Of a stretch of 64,000 nucleotides of DNA, positions 25,236 to 36,158 are shown piece after piece; the stretch's first letter is position 1, and every line of letters begins with the position of its first letter. The stretch comes from Branchiostoma floridae (Eukaryota > Chordata > Leptocardii > Amphioxiformes > Branchiostomatidae): contig NC_049994.1 in NCBI RefSeq assembly GCF_000003815.2, positions 12,714,662-12,778,661 on the forward strand, in the 5' to 3' direction. A model generated the notes under the pieces. It had not been told where the DNA came from and ran no database searches. It saw only the letters and a program-made list of their open reading frames with translations. The translations under genes were made by a program, and so were the position numbers.

Positions 25236-25674
25236 GGGGGGGGGCTTTTTTTTATTTGTACGCTCGTGTCAATTCGTGTCATCCTCCCAGAGGATGTTAT
25301 CTATATAATCAAATCAACGGGGCATAACGTACTACCATATTTCTAGACTTTTTCTTCTGAATCTAGATTGTTAGCCGTGTAAAAATCTTGCAGAGCTTTT
25401 GTCAGGATTCCAAGTTCATCCGCGTAGGTTTTTGCATCCCGAATCATCGCCTTTTCATCTCCTGACGCCACTTTCATTACGAAGTCGTGGTAGTACGGAA
25501 CCGAGATGATCAAAGAAAGGTACCATGCGACGGCAGGCATCTAGGAACGGCTTGGTAGGGATGTCACCGTTTCCTGTCAGTTTGACACCTTTAAAACCAG
25601 ACAGGAGCGTCTCGATTTCCGTTTGAACACCGCGAGTTTCTGTAGGGAGAAAGCAAAGAATACAATGCATTAAA

Positions 25675-26060
25675 CTTTATTACCTTCGCCAGAATGGCAA
25701 GGTTATGCTTTGTGTCTTGTGTCTCTATATGTAGGTCAACAGCATATAACTAGAGTACCTGTGGATGGGCATTCCTGATATTTGGTATTTAAGTAGCAGT
25801 TACAGAGACGAAGGTCCTGTTCGAAAAATGGTTCACCTGGCATTTTCCGCCGGCACTGCAGCGAGGAGAGTGTGTGTGTCTGTTTGTTTGCGGACAGCAT
25901 AACTCAAATTTTCCACCGCTATGATTTACGTACTTTCAATTTTAGGAGGTGCTCTGGTAATACATGTTAAAAAGTCTTTGCACTCTCCATAATAAGCCTT
26001 GATTATTTGGCGAAGGTATGTGTTTCGTGGAACTCGCTAGTTGTTGTTGCTATTTGGTGG
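25675..26060. repeat. dispersed repeat in GLTP intron
   Basis: Starts TTACCTTCGCCAGAATGGCA and contains GTGTGTGTCTGTTTGTTTG, ending with TTGGCGAAGG. Terminal TTCGCCA and TGGCGAA are complementary. It resembles a transposon relic in the intron between 25640 and 26650. Confidence 0.45.
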
Positions 26061-26106
26061 GCCGACTACTCTCTCTTCGCAGCCAGGGGCTAGATTGCGA
26101 GATAGA

Positions 26107-26291
26107 TTAATCTCCAAGCAGATCTTGTCACCAGGCATAAGACAGTACTGAGTATCATAAGCTGGGGAAGGAGTTTAGCCGACAGTGGAGTAAATTGGCC
26201 ACGCGAAGTTCAATTTACTCCTTTGCCAGCTAAACTCCTTCCTCAGCTTATGATACTGTCTTATGCCACGCAACATCTGCTTGGAGATTAG
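26107..26291. mobile_element. foldback MITE, copy A
   Basis: About 185-bp near-palindrome. The ends are TAATCTCCAAGCAGATC and complement GATCTGCTTGGAGATTA (one base off). The inner arms are CATAAGACAGTACTGAGTATC and its imperfect complement. The loop carries TGGCCACGCGAA at 26196-26207. A relative lies at 57468, and a lone right end lies near 8562-8588. Confidence 0.75.
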
Positions 26292-26954
26292 GGATAGATC
26301 CCAAGAGTCTGGAGTCTGGAGCGGCTGCCATTCGGCGCTAGCTTAATAGGTGACCTCAATACTGCAGTAATTGACCCAGGTGCGGCCATGCATAGGACTG
26401 TAAGTTTTGATCCACTCACATTAGGATTATAGGAAGAATCCCTACTCTTTTCGATAAGTGTGGTAAGTGTATATTAATGCAATAATGTGAAAGATGAAAT
26501 ATTGAATGACAGAAATAATGGAAACGTAAGAATACTAGTGGTTTCTTGCGTCGAAGTTTTTTTTTCCATTCAATATTCGATTTTACAGTTCCTGCCACAT
26601 GGCCAATTATATGCATTCTACCATTCTACCGAACGTAAACATGTACCAACCTAACTCAACCAGTTCCCGTTGACTGTGCAGTTTGTTGTTCTCCAGTTCA
26701 TCTGCAGTCCGGAACGCAGAGTCGTCATCAGAGAGAGCCATGTCATCGGCCCACTGCTCTTCGCGAGTATCTGTAGAAATAAAGAATAAAGGAATTTTCT
26801 AATAAAGATGAACTGTAATTTCTATTTTTTGGGAAGTAAGGCTTTATTTAAAATGACTTCCACAAATACAGATGAAATTTCAACTTAACAAGTGAGGCAT
26901 TGTTGCTATGGCTACAAAACTGCACGTTATATGAATTATGTGCGTCACCCTATA

Positions 26955-27072
26955 GGCTAGCCTGAGTACCATCCTTCGTAGTAACCGCTGGCTCAATCCT
27001 TTTGCTCGCTGGCCACGCGAAAGGATTGAACCCGCGGTCACTACCGTAGTACGCAGGATGGTACTCAGTCTA
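26955..27072. mobile_element. foldback element with the same loop motif
   Basis: Near-palindrome of about 118 bp with arms CTGAGTACCATCCTTCGTAG and complement, then AATCCTTTTGC / CGAAAGGATTG. Its loop contains TGGCCACGCGAA (27010-27021), identical to the loop motif of the element at 26107, although the stems differ. It lies in the GLTP-domain gene intron. Confidence 0.7.
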
Positions 27073-28842
27073 CATTTCGACATTTCCGGACAGGCGCAGG
27101 TGACCCACTTTCAGCCTGATTAGGTATCCTTGGCCAAAGTGCCTGTAGAAATGTTTTATTGGGATATGTTTGGATTTTGGAGGTGCATATTACAGGTAAG
27201 GGCTGTAACCTCTATATATCGTTGAAGAAATCGATTTTTAGCGATATTTGTGGTTGCAGTAGGCTTTAGACGTTAGGTGTTTTGGTGTTGTTTACAGGCA
27301 GTGAGAAGGGGTCAAAAGGTCACCACCTATGTTTTGTTGGCGTGTAACATGATTCCGCCGTACTTTTTACCTTCATGAAATGTCATGGAATGGAGGTTAT
27401 ATTTTCTGTTATGTGTCTCTGTCTGTGTAGATGATTACTCGAGAACGGCTGGATGGATTGGTTTCATACTTGCTGTGTTGGTGGGGTGTGATGAAAGCTC
27501 GAATCAATGAGATTTTGGGAGCCGTATCTGTCGTTATAATCGATGTAACAATATCAGAAATCACCCCTATATTTGAGATATATTGGTACAGGCATCGTGC
27601 TTTATGTGTTTGTTAATGGGCTTAGCTCCAAGCAGATGGTGAGGTGACAGCTGTTTGGGGAACCCCGAGTTTTTTAAATATGATAATTAGTTTTATTTAT
27701 GTCTGCTTAGGATATCATGGAGATGTGAAGCGTAAGTATAATTGTAAGAAGTTGAGGTACATTTAACGATAATGCTAAACAGGTATGCATGTCTCACATA
27801 CTGTACTGCTGATTTGAGTGACATGGTGATTAAAATGCCATTAGGTCCTCTCATCTGGGTTGGGTGTCAGAAGTTTTATGGGCGAAACAGATGTTCTGAT
27901 TTTGTTACGATAAGGGACAGTTGTTAGTTGTCTCTTTCGTAGCCAATGGTACTTGTTTTTTAGCAGACGGGGTTGGCGCCAAGTATTCATCTTACAGTTG
28001 GTTTGGGCTGTCAGAGGAAAGTGTGCATCTCATTTTTGTACCGTGTGAACAGCTGATGTTATGACATATTGGTGGAAAATCAAATCACCATCTGACTAAA
28101 GTTCGCCACATCCCTTCTTCTTTCTGAGTTTCCCAACTTCCTCCCACCACACCGCTCTGAGGCACATAGTCGAACCTCAATAATGCTGACAACCTTAGAC
28201 AGTTTAAATGCCAAGCATCAAGCTTAAGGAACACCACGCTACCATATGACGTCGACCTCTTAAACGCACATTACACAATTAAGTGTCACATTTTGATAAT
28301 TACTAATCAGATGGACATCCTCTGTGTCATTAAATAAATACACCACTACTTTCCCATAACATTTATATTATATAACCATTACTCTCAAATACAACCGACT
28401 ATAAACATACATACCATCCACAAAAAAGCAATAAATATTTCATGGAGGTATGAGGTCCCCGAACTCTAGTTCCTTTTCTTTTTGTCGTCAAATTAATCTT
28501 TAGAGGGCGGACAACCTTGCCAATGTGAGTTTTTTATGTTCTTAAACTCATGTAGTGATTTTTGACAGCCTCTTTCTCCCATGATTCCCATTGTTATTAA
28601 AGAATAGGCAGTGTAAATATCGCAATGTGGCCTACAGGTAGTCTATCTACGAAACAAAACTTATGAATTTTCGTTTTCATCTAAACTTTGAAACGAAAGT
28701 TGTCCCGTAGTTCCATAAAAAAGCCGCTAGGGAGCCAAAATGTACAGCACTACACCAAGAGCTGCCTAACACTCGCAAGCGTTCCGCTGCATTGCCTTAC
28801 AAATCGACTAAGGGCGCAGTTATCTCCCCAGGCAATTCTTAC
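27073..28842. other. GLTP gene intron, no further exon seen
   Basis: The long intron between exons 1 and 2. No other exon is evident. The part at 27360-27660 (TGATTACTCGAGAACGGCTGGATGG) resembles typical dispersed-repeat sequence. Confidence 0.4.
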
Positions 28843-28915
28843 CTGTGTCATTCACTAGACCCGAAAACCTGGTTGGTTGGTTGTTTATGTCTATGATGCA
28901 GGGGTAATCAGTCAT

Positions 28916-30542
28916 TTTCGCTCCACCATACCGTGGGTATGATACGGAGTGAAAATAATGTTTTCGACACCTTTTTTCTTCTTCTTTGTCTTCTTCTCCT
29001 GTCACAATTGAAAAAAAAGTGGCCCAGCCGGACAGATTACGGACAGTTTTTGTCAATTAGGGGCAAATACACGGCTGGAGTGATATTTTTGGGAAACCGG
29101 GCCCTGGATTAATTCTAAGTCGAGGATAAAATCCGTGAGAACCTTTAGAAGGGGCCCCTCGGTATCCGGCGGACCACCGGGGCAAATTTATGGCTTCTGG
29201 CCCCGGCCGGGGCTAGACCCCCTACGAGCACCGGTACAAATGTGGTCAAAGACGTCTATTGTTGAACCTTCTCCATCTTTACTGCACCACTGTCAGGCAG
29301 GATATTTTATAGCTGTATCCTAGATACCGCTAGAGAGCCTCGTTGAAAGTACACAATTTGCTGACATATTTTATTTTGTTTCCCCCCGGCTCGCCACCTA
29401 CGCCACGATGAGGGCAGCGAGGACGAAAGCACGGTTGATCATAGTTGGCCAATGTCGTTATTCCTGATATTCTCATCTTTAAAAACACGCTAGTGAGATA
29501 CAGAGAGAAGAGGGTCTGCATGGAGGGTCCTGACAACGCTTTACGCTAAATTCGGGACGGTCGACAACGCTTTACGTTAAATTCACGAAGGCCGGCAACG
29601 TTTTACGCTAAATTCAGAAAGGCTGACAACGGTTTACGCTATTTAAAGATGTTGCCCAATTTTCCTGTCAAGTGTAAAGATGAACCACATACTAGAGTCG
29701 GCCTGAATGTTCTGTCTTGCTGTTTCTGTTATTGACTCAAATACAAATCAACGAGTAGATACATGTAGGTGTTGTTATGAACACACATAAGCCTACACAG
29801 GCTTTGACTCATTCTCAGGCATTCGGATGTAGGGATTAGGAGTGACCAAGTTAAGCCGGACAAGAAAATCCGGATACATAAAGAACGCTAAGTTACAAAT
29901 GCCGAATTGGTGTTACCGATTTAAACGTTCTGTAGAGTACGAAACCACTACAATGCAAACAAATAGTGAAGATAAACGTTTGACTGCAGTTTTACCTGTC
30001 AATGCCGAGAACAGCCCGTGTAGATTTAGATGGTCTGGTATGTAGGGAGTAGGACTCGGAGCTGCCTTTATGCCTAAAAACTGGTTAGACCGGTGATTAT
30101 GAATCACGAATGAACAGACTGAAGGAGATAACAGCCTTTTGCATATGTAACTATAGTAGTCTGTCCGTAATTAGATGGGAATTTTCAGCAGCTTAACGTA
30201 TCTGGATAGTACTCGTGTTGAACGTTTTCATGTCACACAGTGACGTTACACAGGCCACCAGAAAGTTAAACCCGAAATGATAGGCATCTTTTGATTTATG
30301 ATATTGAGAAAACTGTCACTGCAAGTGACCACCCGATGTACAGTTCAGTGTTTTGTGCAAGTAAATTACCAGTATTTGGTCACGGGGGGCACGACAATTT
30401 TGGGCAATTTTATGTAACATGGTGTAACTGATACTGTAAGCGACTGGACCCACAAATTTCGGCAACTAAGGCGTGGCCAAAATTTTGCAGGTCAAGCTTA
30501 TCTCGCTAGGTGACTTTCTTCAACACAACCACTGATACAAAC
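28916..30542. other. intergenic between GLTP-domain gene and MRPL45
   Basis: Contains CG-rich foldback-like sequence at 29090-29240 (GGCCCCGGCCGGGGC) and the 31-bp minisatellite at 29532. It presumably holds the divergent promoters of the two genes; no TATA element decides a start. Confidence 0.4.
29532..29648. repeat. 31-bp minisatellite
   Basis: Nearly four tandem copies of GACAACGCTTTACGCTAAAT followed by TCGGGACGGTC, with small differences. A related single unit (AACAATGCCTTACGCTGAAT) occurs near 62670. Confidence 0.85.
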
Positions 30543-33500
30543 ATGGCGGCGCCCACGTTTTTCTCAGCAATCGTAAGGACACGAAGATGTCCTCATTTCC
30601 AGGTAATTTATAGCTCTGCAAAATTCAATGCTTGTGTGGGAATATTTATTACGTGTCCACATGACGATGTCGTGTTTGTTTGGTGTCGCCATCGCTTTGA
30701 AAAGTGTAGATCCACAGTGCAAATTATGTTACGTTGTTTTAGTTTCTGGATGGGGAGGGGGGCATCATATAATAATAATGTCATGTACGATTTCAACCGG
30801 GATTTTAAGTAGAGTAGAGTAGAGACGACGAAAAAAACTAACATAAACAACTTAGAATAGAACGAAAGTACTTTTTTGGTTAGGCGGGGGTCGATCTAAA
30901 ATAGCAACAAGTTCAATTATTTCCAAGATATCAGCCAAGACAAGTTTTTAACTTTACATCGCCCCTCAAAATTTCAAATTGGTTTTGTAAATCCGTGTCA
31001 GACACATTGTATTCAGCCACAGGCTGAGCGTACTTAATTTGAATTAAAGAGTACTTGGGGAGTTCAGCACAATACAGAATTTGCTTTTTGATGCGCCAGT
31101 GGGTAACTTTATCATATATGAACTAGCATATGTGTTTTACCTCCTTGCTTCGATTGATATCTGTCAGAAAATAACACTCATGTGGATTTAAGGACACTTT
31201 TAAGGAGTTCAAGACGAGCAGTTTCAACTGGAGCGAGACTCCTGCCTAACCGAAGAACTCTACTCTACTCTCTACTCTTTAACCCCACTGTTATCATTCA
31301 TCCATGAACCTGCAGGGTCTCCAGGCCGTGCTCCGCCCACATATCCCAGCAGCCCCCACCACGTGCATGGTGGTCCGCACCAAGAAGCGGATGTTCATCC
31401 CGAAACAGGCGCGGCGCGAGAAACAGTTCCAGGAGGACCCGGTCGCAGCCATGAAGTCGCAAGGGATCATCCCTGACGAGAAACTGGACAGACAAGTCAA
31501 CATCTCCTGCACACGTCAGTAAAGTTCCTGAGAACAGTATACAGTAGAAGGCAGATAACGGATTATCGCACACTTCTGATAATTCCACGAAATCACAAAG
31601 TCCCGTGGTGGTGGGGTCCAGCTTCGCTTTGTTGCAACATTCGGATACGAAATGCGCTGGCGAATTGGGTGTGCAATTAAGCGGCTTCTACTGAACTGGA
31701 AACCCAGTTAACCTAAAGGGGACATGATTTTGCAGTTGGTTAGAATGTGTTGTAAGTTTGTGGTTAAAGCAACTGTAGTAGTGGTTGTAATGCAATGGAA
31801 GATGCCACAAGTTGGAGGTTCATTTATTTTCATGGGGACTGTAAGGAAAGGGGGTTTTCCTTGTGTTTTAATAAAACAGAATTGTTTCAACCCCAAAATT
31901 AAGCTTTTATTTTAGGGTTTCAATAAAGGGAAGCAATTCTGTAGTACTGTGACTATCTATATGTATAAGTCAAACTCAAAAGCTGAAACTTAATCAAAGT
32001 CAAAGTCATTTGTGTCCTTTACATAATTGTACATCTAGCTGTGAATAAGGTATTTATTGACATAGTCTGATTGTAACAATCCTTCCTCCCTCCAGCGGAA
32101 GTGATGGATCCCTACATCCCACCTGAAGGAGACGGCAGGCAGTCGGTCCTGTCGAAGGAAGGAGCTGTACAGCGTCTTAGTTCTGCCAAGGCTCTCGCCA
32201 CCTCCCAACTCAGGTATAGCGTCTTAGCTCAGCCAAGGCTCTCGCCACCTCGCAACTCAGGTTAGACACATGCACCTACTGGAAATGCAGGCTGAATAAA
32301 AGTTAACCAGAGCTATGTGGCTCCAGATGTCTTACTGGGGGACTATGGTGCGATAGATGTCGGTTAGCTGAGGAATGAGTCCACTCTACTATATACCTAC
32401 TGTAAATGCAGATATGTTTGCTTTGGTTTTATGTTCACTGTTTTCACGGTGACTGCAAATTCAGAACCATGACAAAACTTTTTGTTGTCTTCTCCCCACC
32501 TACCCATACCATGTGTAGCACCTTTGCCCAGTTGCAAGATATTGCCTATGCTATCAGATGCATGATAACTGGTACCACTGTGTCAGTTTGTTGCAGCTTT
32601 TCTTTCAACATGATCAACCAAGTTACTAACTTTCTTTCTTTCTTGAACCTTCCACTCTCAGCATCAGGAAAATTAAGGAGTTTGACAAGGAGTTCAGCAC
32701 TAAGACATTCGCAGGGACTGCTCAAGAGATCTACAAAGAAGCAAACAACTGTTTAGCTAAGTATGTGCTACTGCCACTCCCTGGTTAAGTTATCATTGTC
32801 CAGGTTCCTTGACAGACAGAAAAGTTAGGAAATTCTGGAATTGTTTTCATGAAAAAAATGTTTCTGGCATACCTACAGTACCTTATCCATTTTGTTTTCT
32901 TATCAAGTTACTTATAGTTCAGACTTCCAGGTACTTGCCACACAATTGTAACTACCCCATATGAATAGATATGATTATTTAGCATAACAATTCCTGTCTG
33001 TATTTATAGTCTGACTTTGATTGAAAAAAAGGTTATAAAACAACCTTTACATGGACTTTTTTCTTACTTCCAGTTTCAACACCAGAAACAGACATCGCCT
33101 GCATCAGCTGGTCACAGAGAAGTGCTACCCTGTAAGTCTCACTCCTGTGTCTTAAAAGACAATATGGACTTTTTCTTGAAGCCTAAGACAAGAGTATAAC
33201 TTGATAATGATTTTTCATCACAATAAGATCTTTTTTCTAACATCTGGAATCGTCCAAATTTTGGTCAAGGGTGTTGATTGGACCCCAGACAGGAGCGAAT
33301 TAAAGAGTGGGTTCAAGCACTCTTTTGAACTGGCGTTCCAACACCCAAAACGCCCTCCACACGCTTGCGGGAGGGCCTGTTGTAATTGAACAAGTGCTCT
33401 AGAACCCATTCCTTAATTTGCTCATTAACTGACGTCTTGAACATTGCATAACTTTCATCTATTGTTACTTTATTAGCATAATTCCACTACTAGTATATCG

Positions 33501-35191
33501 CTGCTTGTCTTATACTGTCTAACGTTACCCAAGTTTGCCATACATTGTACCCGTTCTACAAATGTTGTGCAAAAACTTTGACTGACTGACCACCAAAAGG
33601 TTTGAGTGTACAGTACCCCAGACAGGTGGCACCCAGGCAAGGGTGAGTATGGGAGCTCCAGTCTAAATAGGCTGATACTCAGGTAGGGTACATTACAGAA
33701 TATGTCTGTTTTGTTCCACAGGACATGGTACGGGGTTTTAAGTTCCGAACCATCCGCTGGACGTTCCAGGAGTCCGTGGAGCCCCCAAAGGTCGTCCATG
33801 TACGCCACAACGACCTCATCTCCAAGGGCAACGTGTACGGGCAGGTCACGGTCAGGATGCACACCAGACAGGTCAGAGATCAAGTTACTGGTATAGATGG
33901 ATAAGATAGAGGAACGATACAGGACTCAAAATAACACTTGGAAGTTAGTGTAGGTAAAATTGGAACTGTGCGGGTACATGTGTATTTCTGAAGCCTAAAC
34001 TGACCTGTACCAAACCTGCACTGGCCTATGCTGTAGGTATTTGTTTCTTCCAAACTTGCCTTACCTGTTCTCAGTTGCATTCGAAATCTTGCTGTGTAAC
34101 AGACTTAAGAAACACCTTAAAGACATTGTTTTTTATGTTGTTGAGTGATCATGAAGCAATCCAAAAATCTCATGAGTAGTTCGAGCAAACCTCATCATTG
34201 ACAAAGAAGAGTATGTTGTATGTTTTCTTGTGTTTCAAATCATCCATCAAGGAGAGTTGATATTACAGGAGAGATTGATTTGTACCTAATAGATAAAACT
34301 TAAGACTGTGACATTATCTCTTTTTTTTGCATTTCTGTACTACAGACGTTGGCCATCTACGACAGGTTTGGTCGGCTGGAGTTTGGAGACGAGAATCTGG
34401 TGAAGGACGTCCTAGAGTACGTCGTGTTTGAGCGCCACCTGGTCAACCCCTACAGCTCGTGGCGCATGCACACCAAGATTGTCCCATCGTGGGCTCCTCC
34501 TAAGGAACCTGTCATTAGGTTTGTACTTGATTCTTTTTCCTGTTATAGTATCAAGTAAGGGTGGGTACCAGTACAGTGTACTTGGGACAAAACTGTTTTT
34601 TCTTGTTGGACTGGTAAAAATAGAATGGACCTGAAAAAATCAGTGGACCAAATGTTGGACCGAGTCAAAAATCAATGTTTTGGGGCTGTCAGATCCTAGA
34701 AAAGAACAAGAGCAAAGTAGAAGAGTGTTACCAGGCTTCTACAGTCAAATTTGGTCTAAAACAGATCAAGGCAGTTATGTTGTTTACATGAATATCTTTA
34801 AAACACAAATAGAGGTGGATACTCCACCAAACCTTTGTAGTAAAATGGAACATTGTTTTGAGTATTGCCCATTCATAAGTTTTCACAGATAGTTAGGTCC
34901 AGGTTCAGGTCCAGATCAGGACCTGATTCTCTGGACCTGAACCGTACCAGTACCTGAATTTTCTGTACTGGTACCCAGAACTATCTTGTCTTTCCCAGGA
35001 CCATGTTCATCCCTAAGAGTCAGAAGAACCCGTGGGACCGTGCCTGGGACAGTGAGGATCCAGTACCTACGCCTAGCGAAGAAGCTGTTCGGAAATTCGA
35101 GGAACTGAATGAAGAACTGAACAGGAAAACTGGCTACAACTACGCGCCGACCGAACCAAAGGAAACAAAGGAAGTCACAACGACAACATGA
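30543..35191 (+). CDS. MRPL45: mitochondrial ribosomal protein mL45
   Basis: Eight exons in phase: 30543-30602, 31316-31514, 32096-32213, 32662-32760, 33074-33131, 33722-33871, 34346-34518, 34999-35191. They total 1050 nt, 349 residues (human about 306). The N-terminus ([20 protein letters not shown]) is an arginine-rich mitochondrial presequence. The VRTKKR segment, [50 protein letters not shown] and the C-terminal [20 protein letters not shown] are hallmarks of mL45, a Tim44-like-fold protein of the mitochondrial large subunit near the exit tunnel. The C-terminal tail ([13 protein letters not shown]) is longer than in human. Its last coding segment is tandemly duplicated downstream (separate entry), and the end of exon 3 is duplicated with its donor. 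Convergent with the sulfotransferase gene. Identity is very sure. Confidence 0.96.
30806..31282. mobile_element. TIR element in MRPL45 intron 1
   Basis: Opens with AAGTAGAGTAGAGTAGAG near 30808, followed at about 30880 by TTGGTTAGGCGGG. It closes near 31240-31282 with CCTGCCTAACCGAAG and CTCTACTCTACTCTCTACTC. The two ends are complementary over two separated blocks, so this looks like a roughly 475-bp non-autonomous DNA transposon. No coding content. Confidence 0.5.
32171..32262 (+). repeat. tandem duplication of MRPL45 exon 3 end and donor
   Basis: The last 43 bases of exon 3 plus the GT donor (AGCGTCTTAGTTCTGCCAAG ... CAACTCAGGT) recur at once downstream (32218-32262) with a few changes. 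The second copy also ends CAACTCAG|GTTAGA. Using the second donor would add 47 bases and shift the frame, so the first is taken as the real one. Confidence 0.9.
34556..34983. mobile_element. hAT-type MITE, copy 2, in MRPL45 last intron
   Basis: Starts TAAGGGTGGGTACCAGTACAG and ends CTGTACTGGTACCCAGAACTA. The interior matches the copies at 22300 and 58224 (GGTCCAGGTTCAGGTCCAG, CCTGAATTTTCTGTAC). The terminal bases are eroded and no target-site duplication is left. Only about 15 bases separate it from the splice acceptor AG at 34997-34998. Confidence 0.8.
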
Positions 35192-35480
35192 AGAGTGAAA
35201 GTTGTTTCAGCTCCGTGTAAACAGAGTTTATTGTACATTTTTCAAATGCACATATAGTTGCCAATATAACAACTATACCGAAGAAGCTGTTCGTAAATTC
35301 GAGGAACTGAACAAAGAACTGAACAGGAAAAGTGGCTACAACTACACGCCGACCGAACCAAAGGAAACAAAGGAAGTCACAACGACAACATGAAAAGTGA
35401 AAGTTGTTTTGAACAGCTCCTTCTTAACAGAAGTTTATTGTACAGAGTTCAATCCACATATAGTTGCCAATAAAACAAAA
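35077..35480 (+). repeat. tandem duplication of MRPL45 C-terminus and poly(A) region
   Basis: A 202-bp unit, repeated. Copy 1 (35077-35278) holds the last 38 codons, the stop and the start of the 3' UTR. Copy 2 (35279-about 35480) repeats it, with its frame and stop still intact ([20 protein letters not shown] ... TTTT). The poly(A) region in copy 1 reads CCAATATAAC, in copy 2 CCAATAAAAC, so only copy 2 has a canonical AATAAA (35469-35474). Copy 2 is probably 3' UTR. Confidence 0.92.
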
Positions 35481-36158
35481 CGAAGTATTGAATCACAGTC
35501 AGAGTTGTGGAGTTAATTCTCATTTCCTGAACTGCAAGTATGCAATATCATATTTGACTTTACTTTATCTAAAAGTAGTAAAATGTAACCACAAGTCCAG
35601 ACAAAAAGTAATATTGTGAGCAAATTTGTATAGTGTTGCAAGTTTAAATTTTCTAAATGGCAGTAATGGTATGCAAAATATCAGATGGCCCTGTACAACC
35701 TGGAATATTGGCATTTTTTTAGGCTGTGTTCTGGCTAGACAAAATAAAGGCTTTTCATATGTTTCTTTGTCAATAAAAAATAGCTGCATACACGTAAGTG
35801 GTTAAAGTTCAAAAGCTATCTGTATCAACGACATGCACACTATGCACACTGTATCTGCAGTCTGTGAAAAGTCCTTTCATGGAAGCTCATCTATGTTGGT
35901 AGTAATCATAGTACAATGATAAACTTTCTTCCAATGAAAGGGTATATGCAGATGAAATTTTCAATGACTACTGTCGCCTTCTTCAAGATCAATACTGATG
36001 ACCAATCACTTCAGAGTCTACAATCTGAAGTGATTGGTCGTCATTGATCCCGAAGAAGGTAACAGTGGTTGCCGAAACTTTGATATGTGTATTGGGTATG
36101 TGCACAGGGTATATGTGTTGGAAGAAAGTTTAGCACTGTACTATTTGAGAAGTCCCTT
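35481..36158. other. convergent 3' flank of MRPL45 and sulfotransferase gene
   Basis: AT-rich sequence between the two convergent genes. It contains the large palindrome at 35908-36144, listed separately. No additional gene is visible. Confidence 0.5.
35908..36144. repeat. 240-bp palindrome in sulfotransferase 3' UTR
   Basis: Two arms of about 110 bp. The centre is ACCAATCACTTCAGA, a few bases, then TCTGAAGTGATTGGT; the outer ends are ATAGTAC...AAACTTTCTTCC and its complement GGAAGAAAGTTTA...GTACTAT. The outer arms are imperfect. It starts 15 bases after the stop codon of the minus-strand gene, so it would be transcribed as a hairpin. It may be a MITE. Confidence 0.8.

Larger units (their letters stand above)
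25343..28915 (-). pseudogene. GLTP-domain gene with internal deletion
   Basis: Three minus-strand exons join in phase: 28843-28915 (ATG in AAAATGACTGATTACCCC), 26651-26770, and 25343-25639. The product starts normally, and in exon 3 reads into a GLTP-type N-terminus (GVKLTGNGDIPTKPFLDACR, then PFFDHLGSV). Right after LGSV the frame runs 13 residues to a stop at 25455, giving 125 residues. In the next frame the same exon continues as a GLTP C-terminus (SVPYYHDFVMKVASGDEKAM ... ALQDFYTANNLDSEEKV), ending at 25343. In the CPTP/GLTP family these two pieces are separated by about 100 residues that carry the lipid-headgroup site, so the centre is missing. It is best read as a deletion derivative, or an assembly collapse, of a ceramide-1-phosphate or glycolipid transfer protein. 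An upstream in-frame ATG at 29056 is possible but less likely. Confidence 0.6.

Noticed and set aside
35202-35393. Second copy of the MRPL45 C-terminus as a separate gene
   Set aside because: It is the second unit of a 202-bp tandem duplication, with no own start or promoter.
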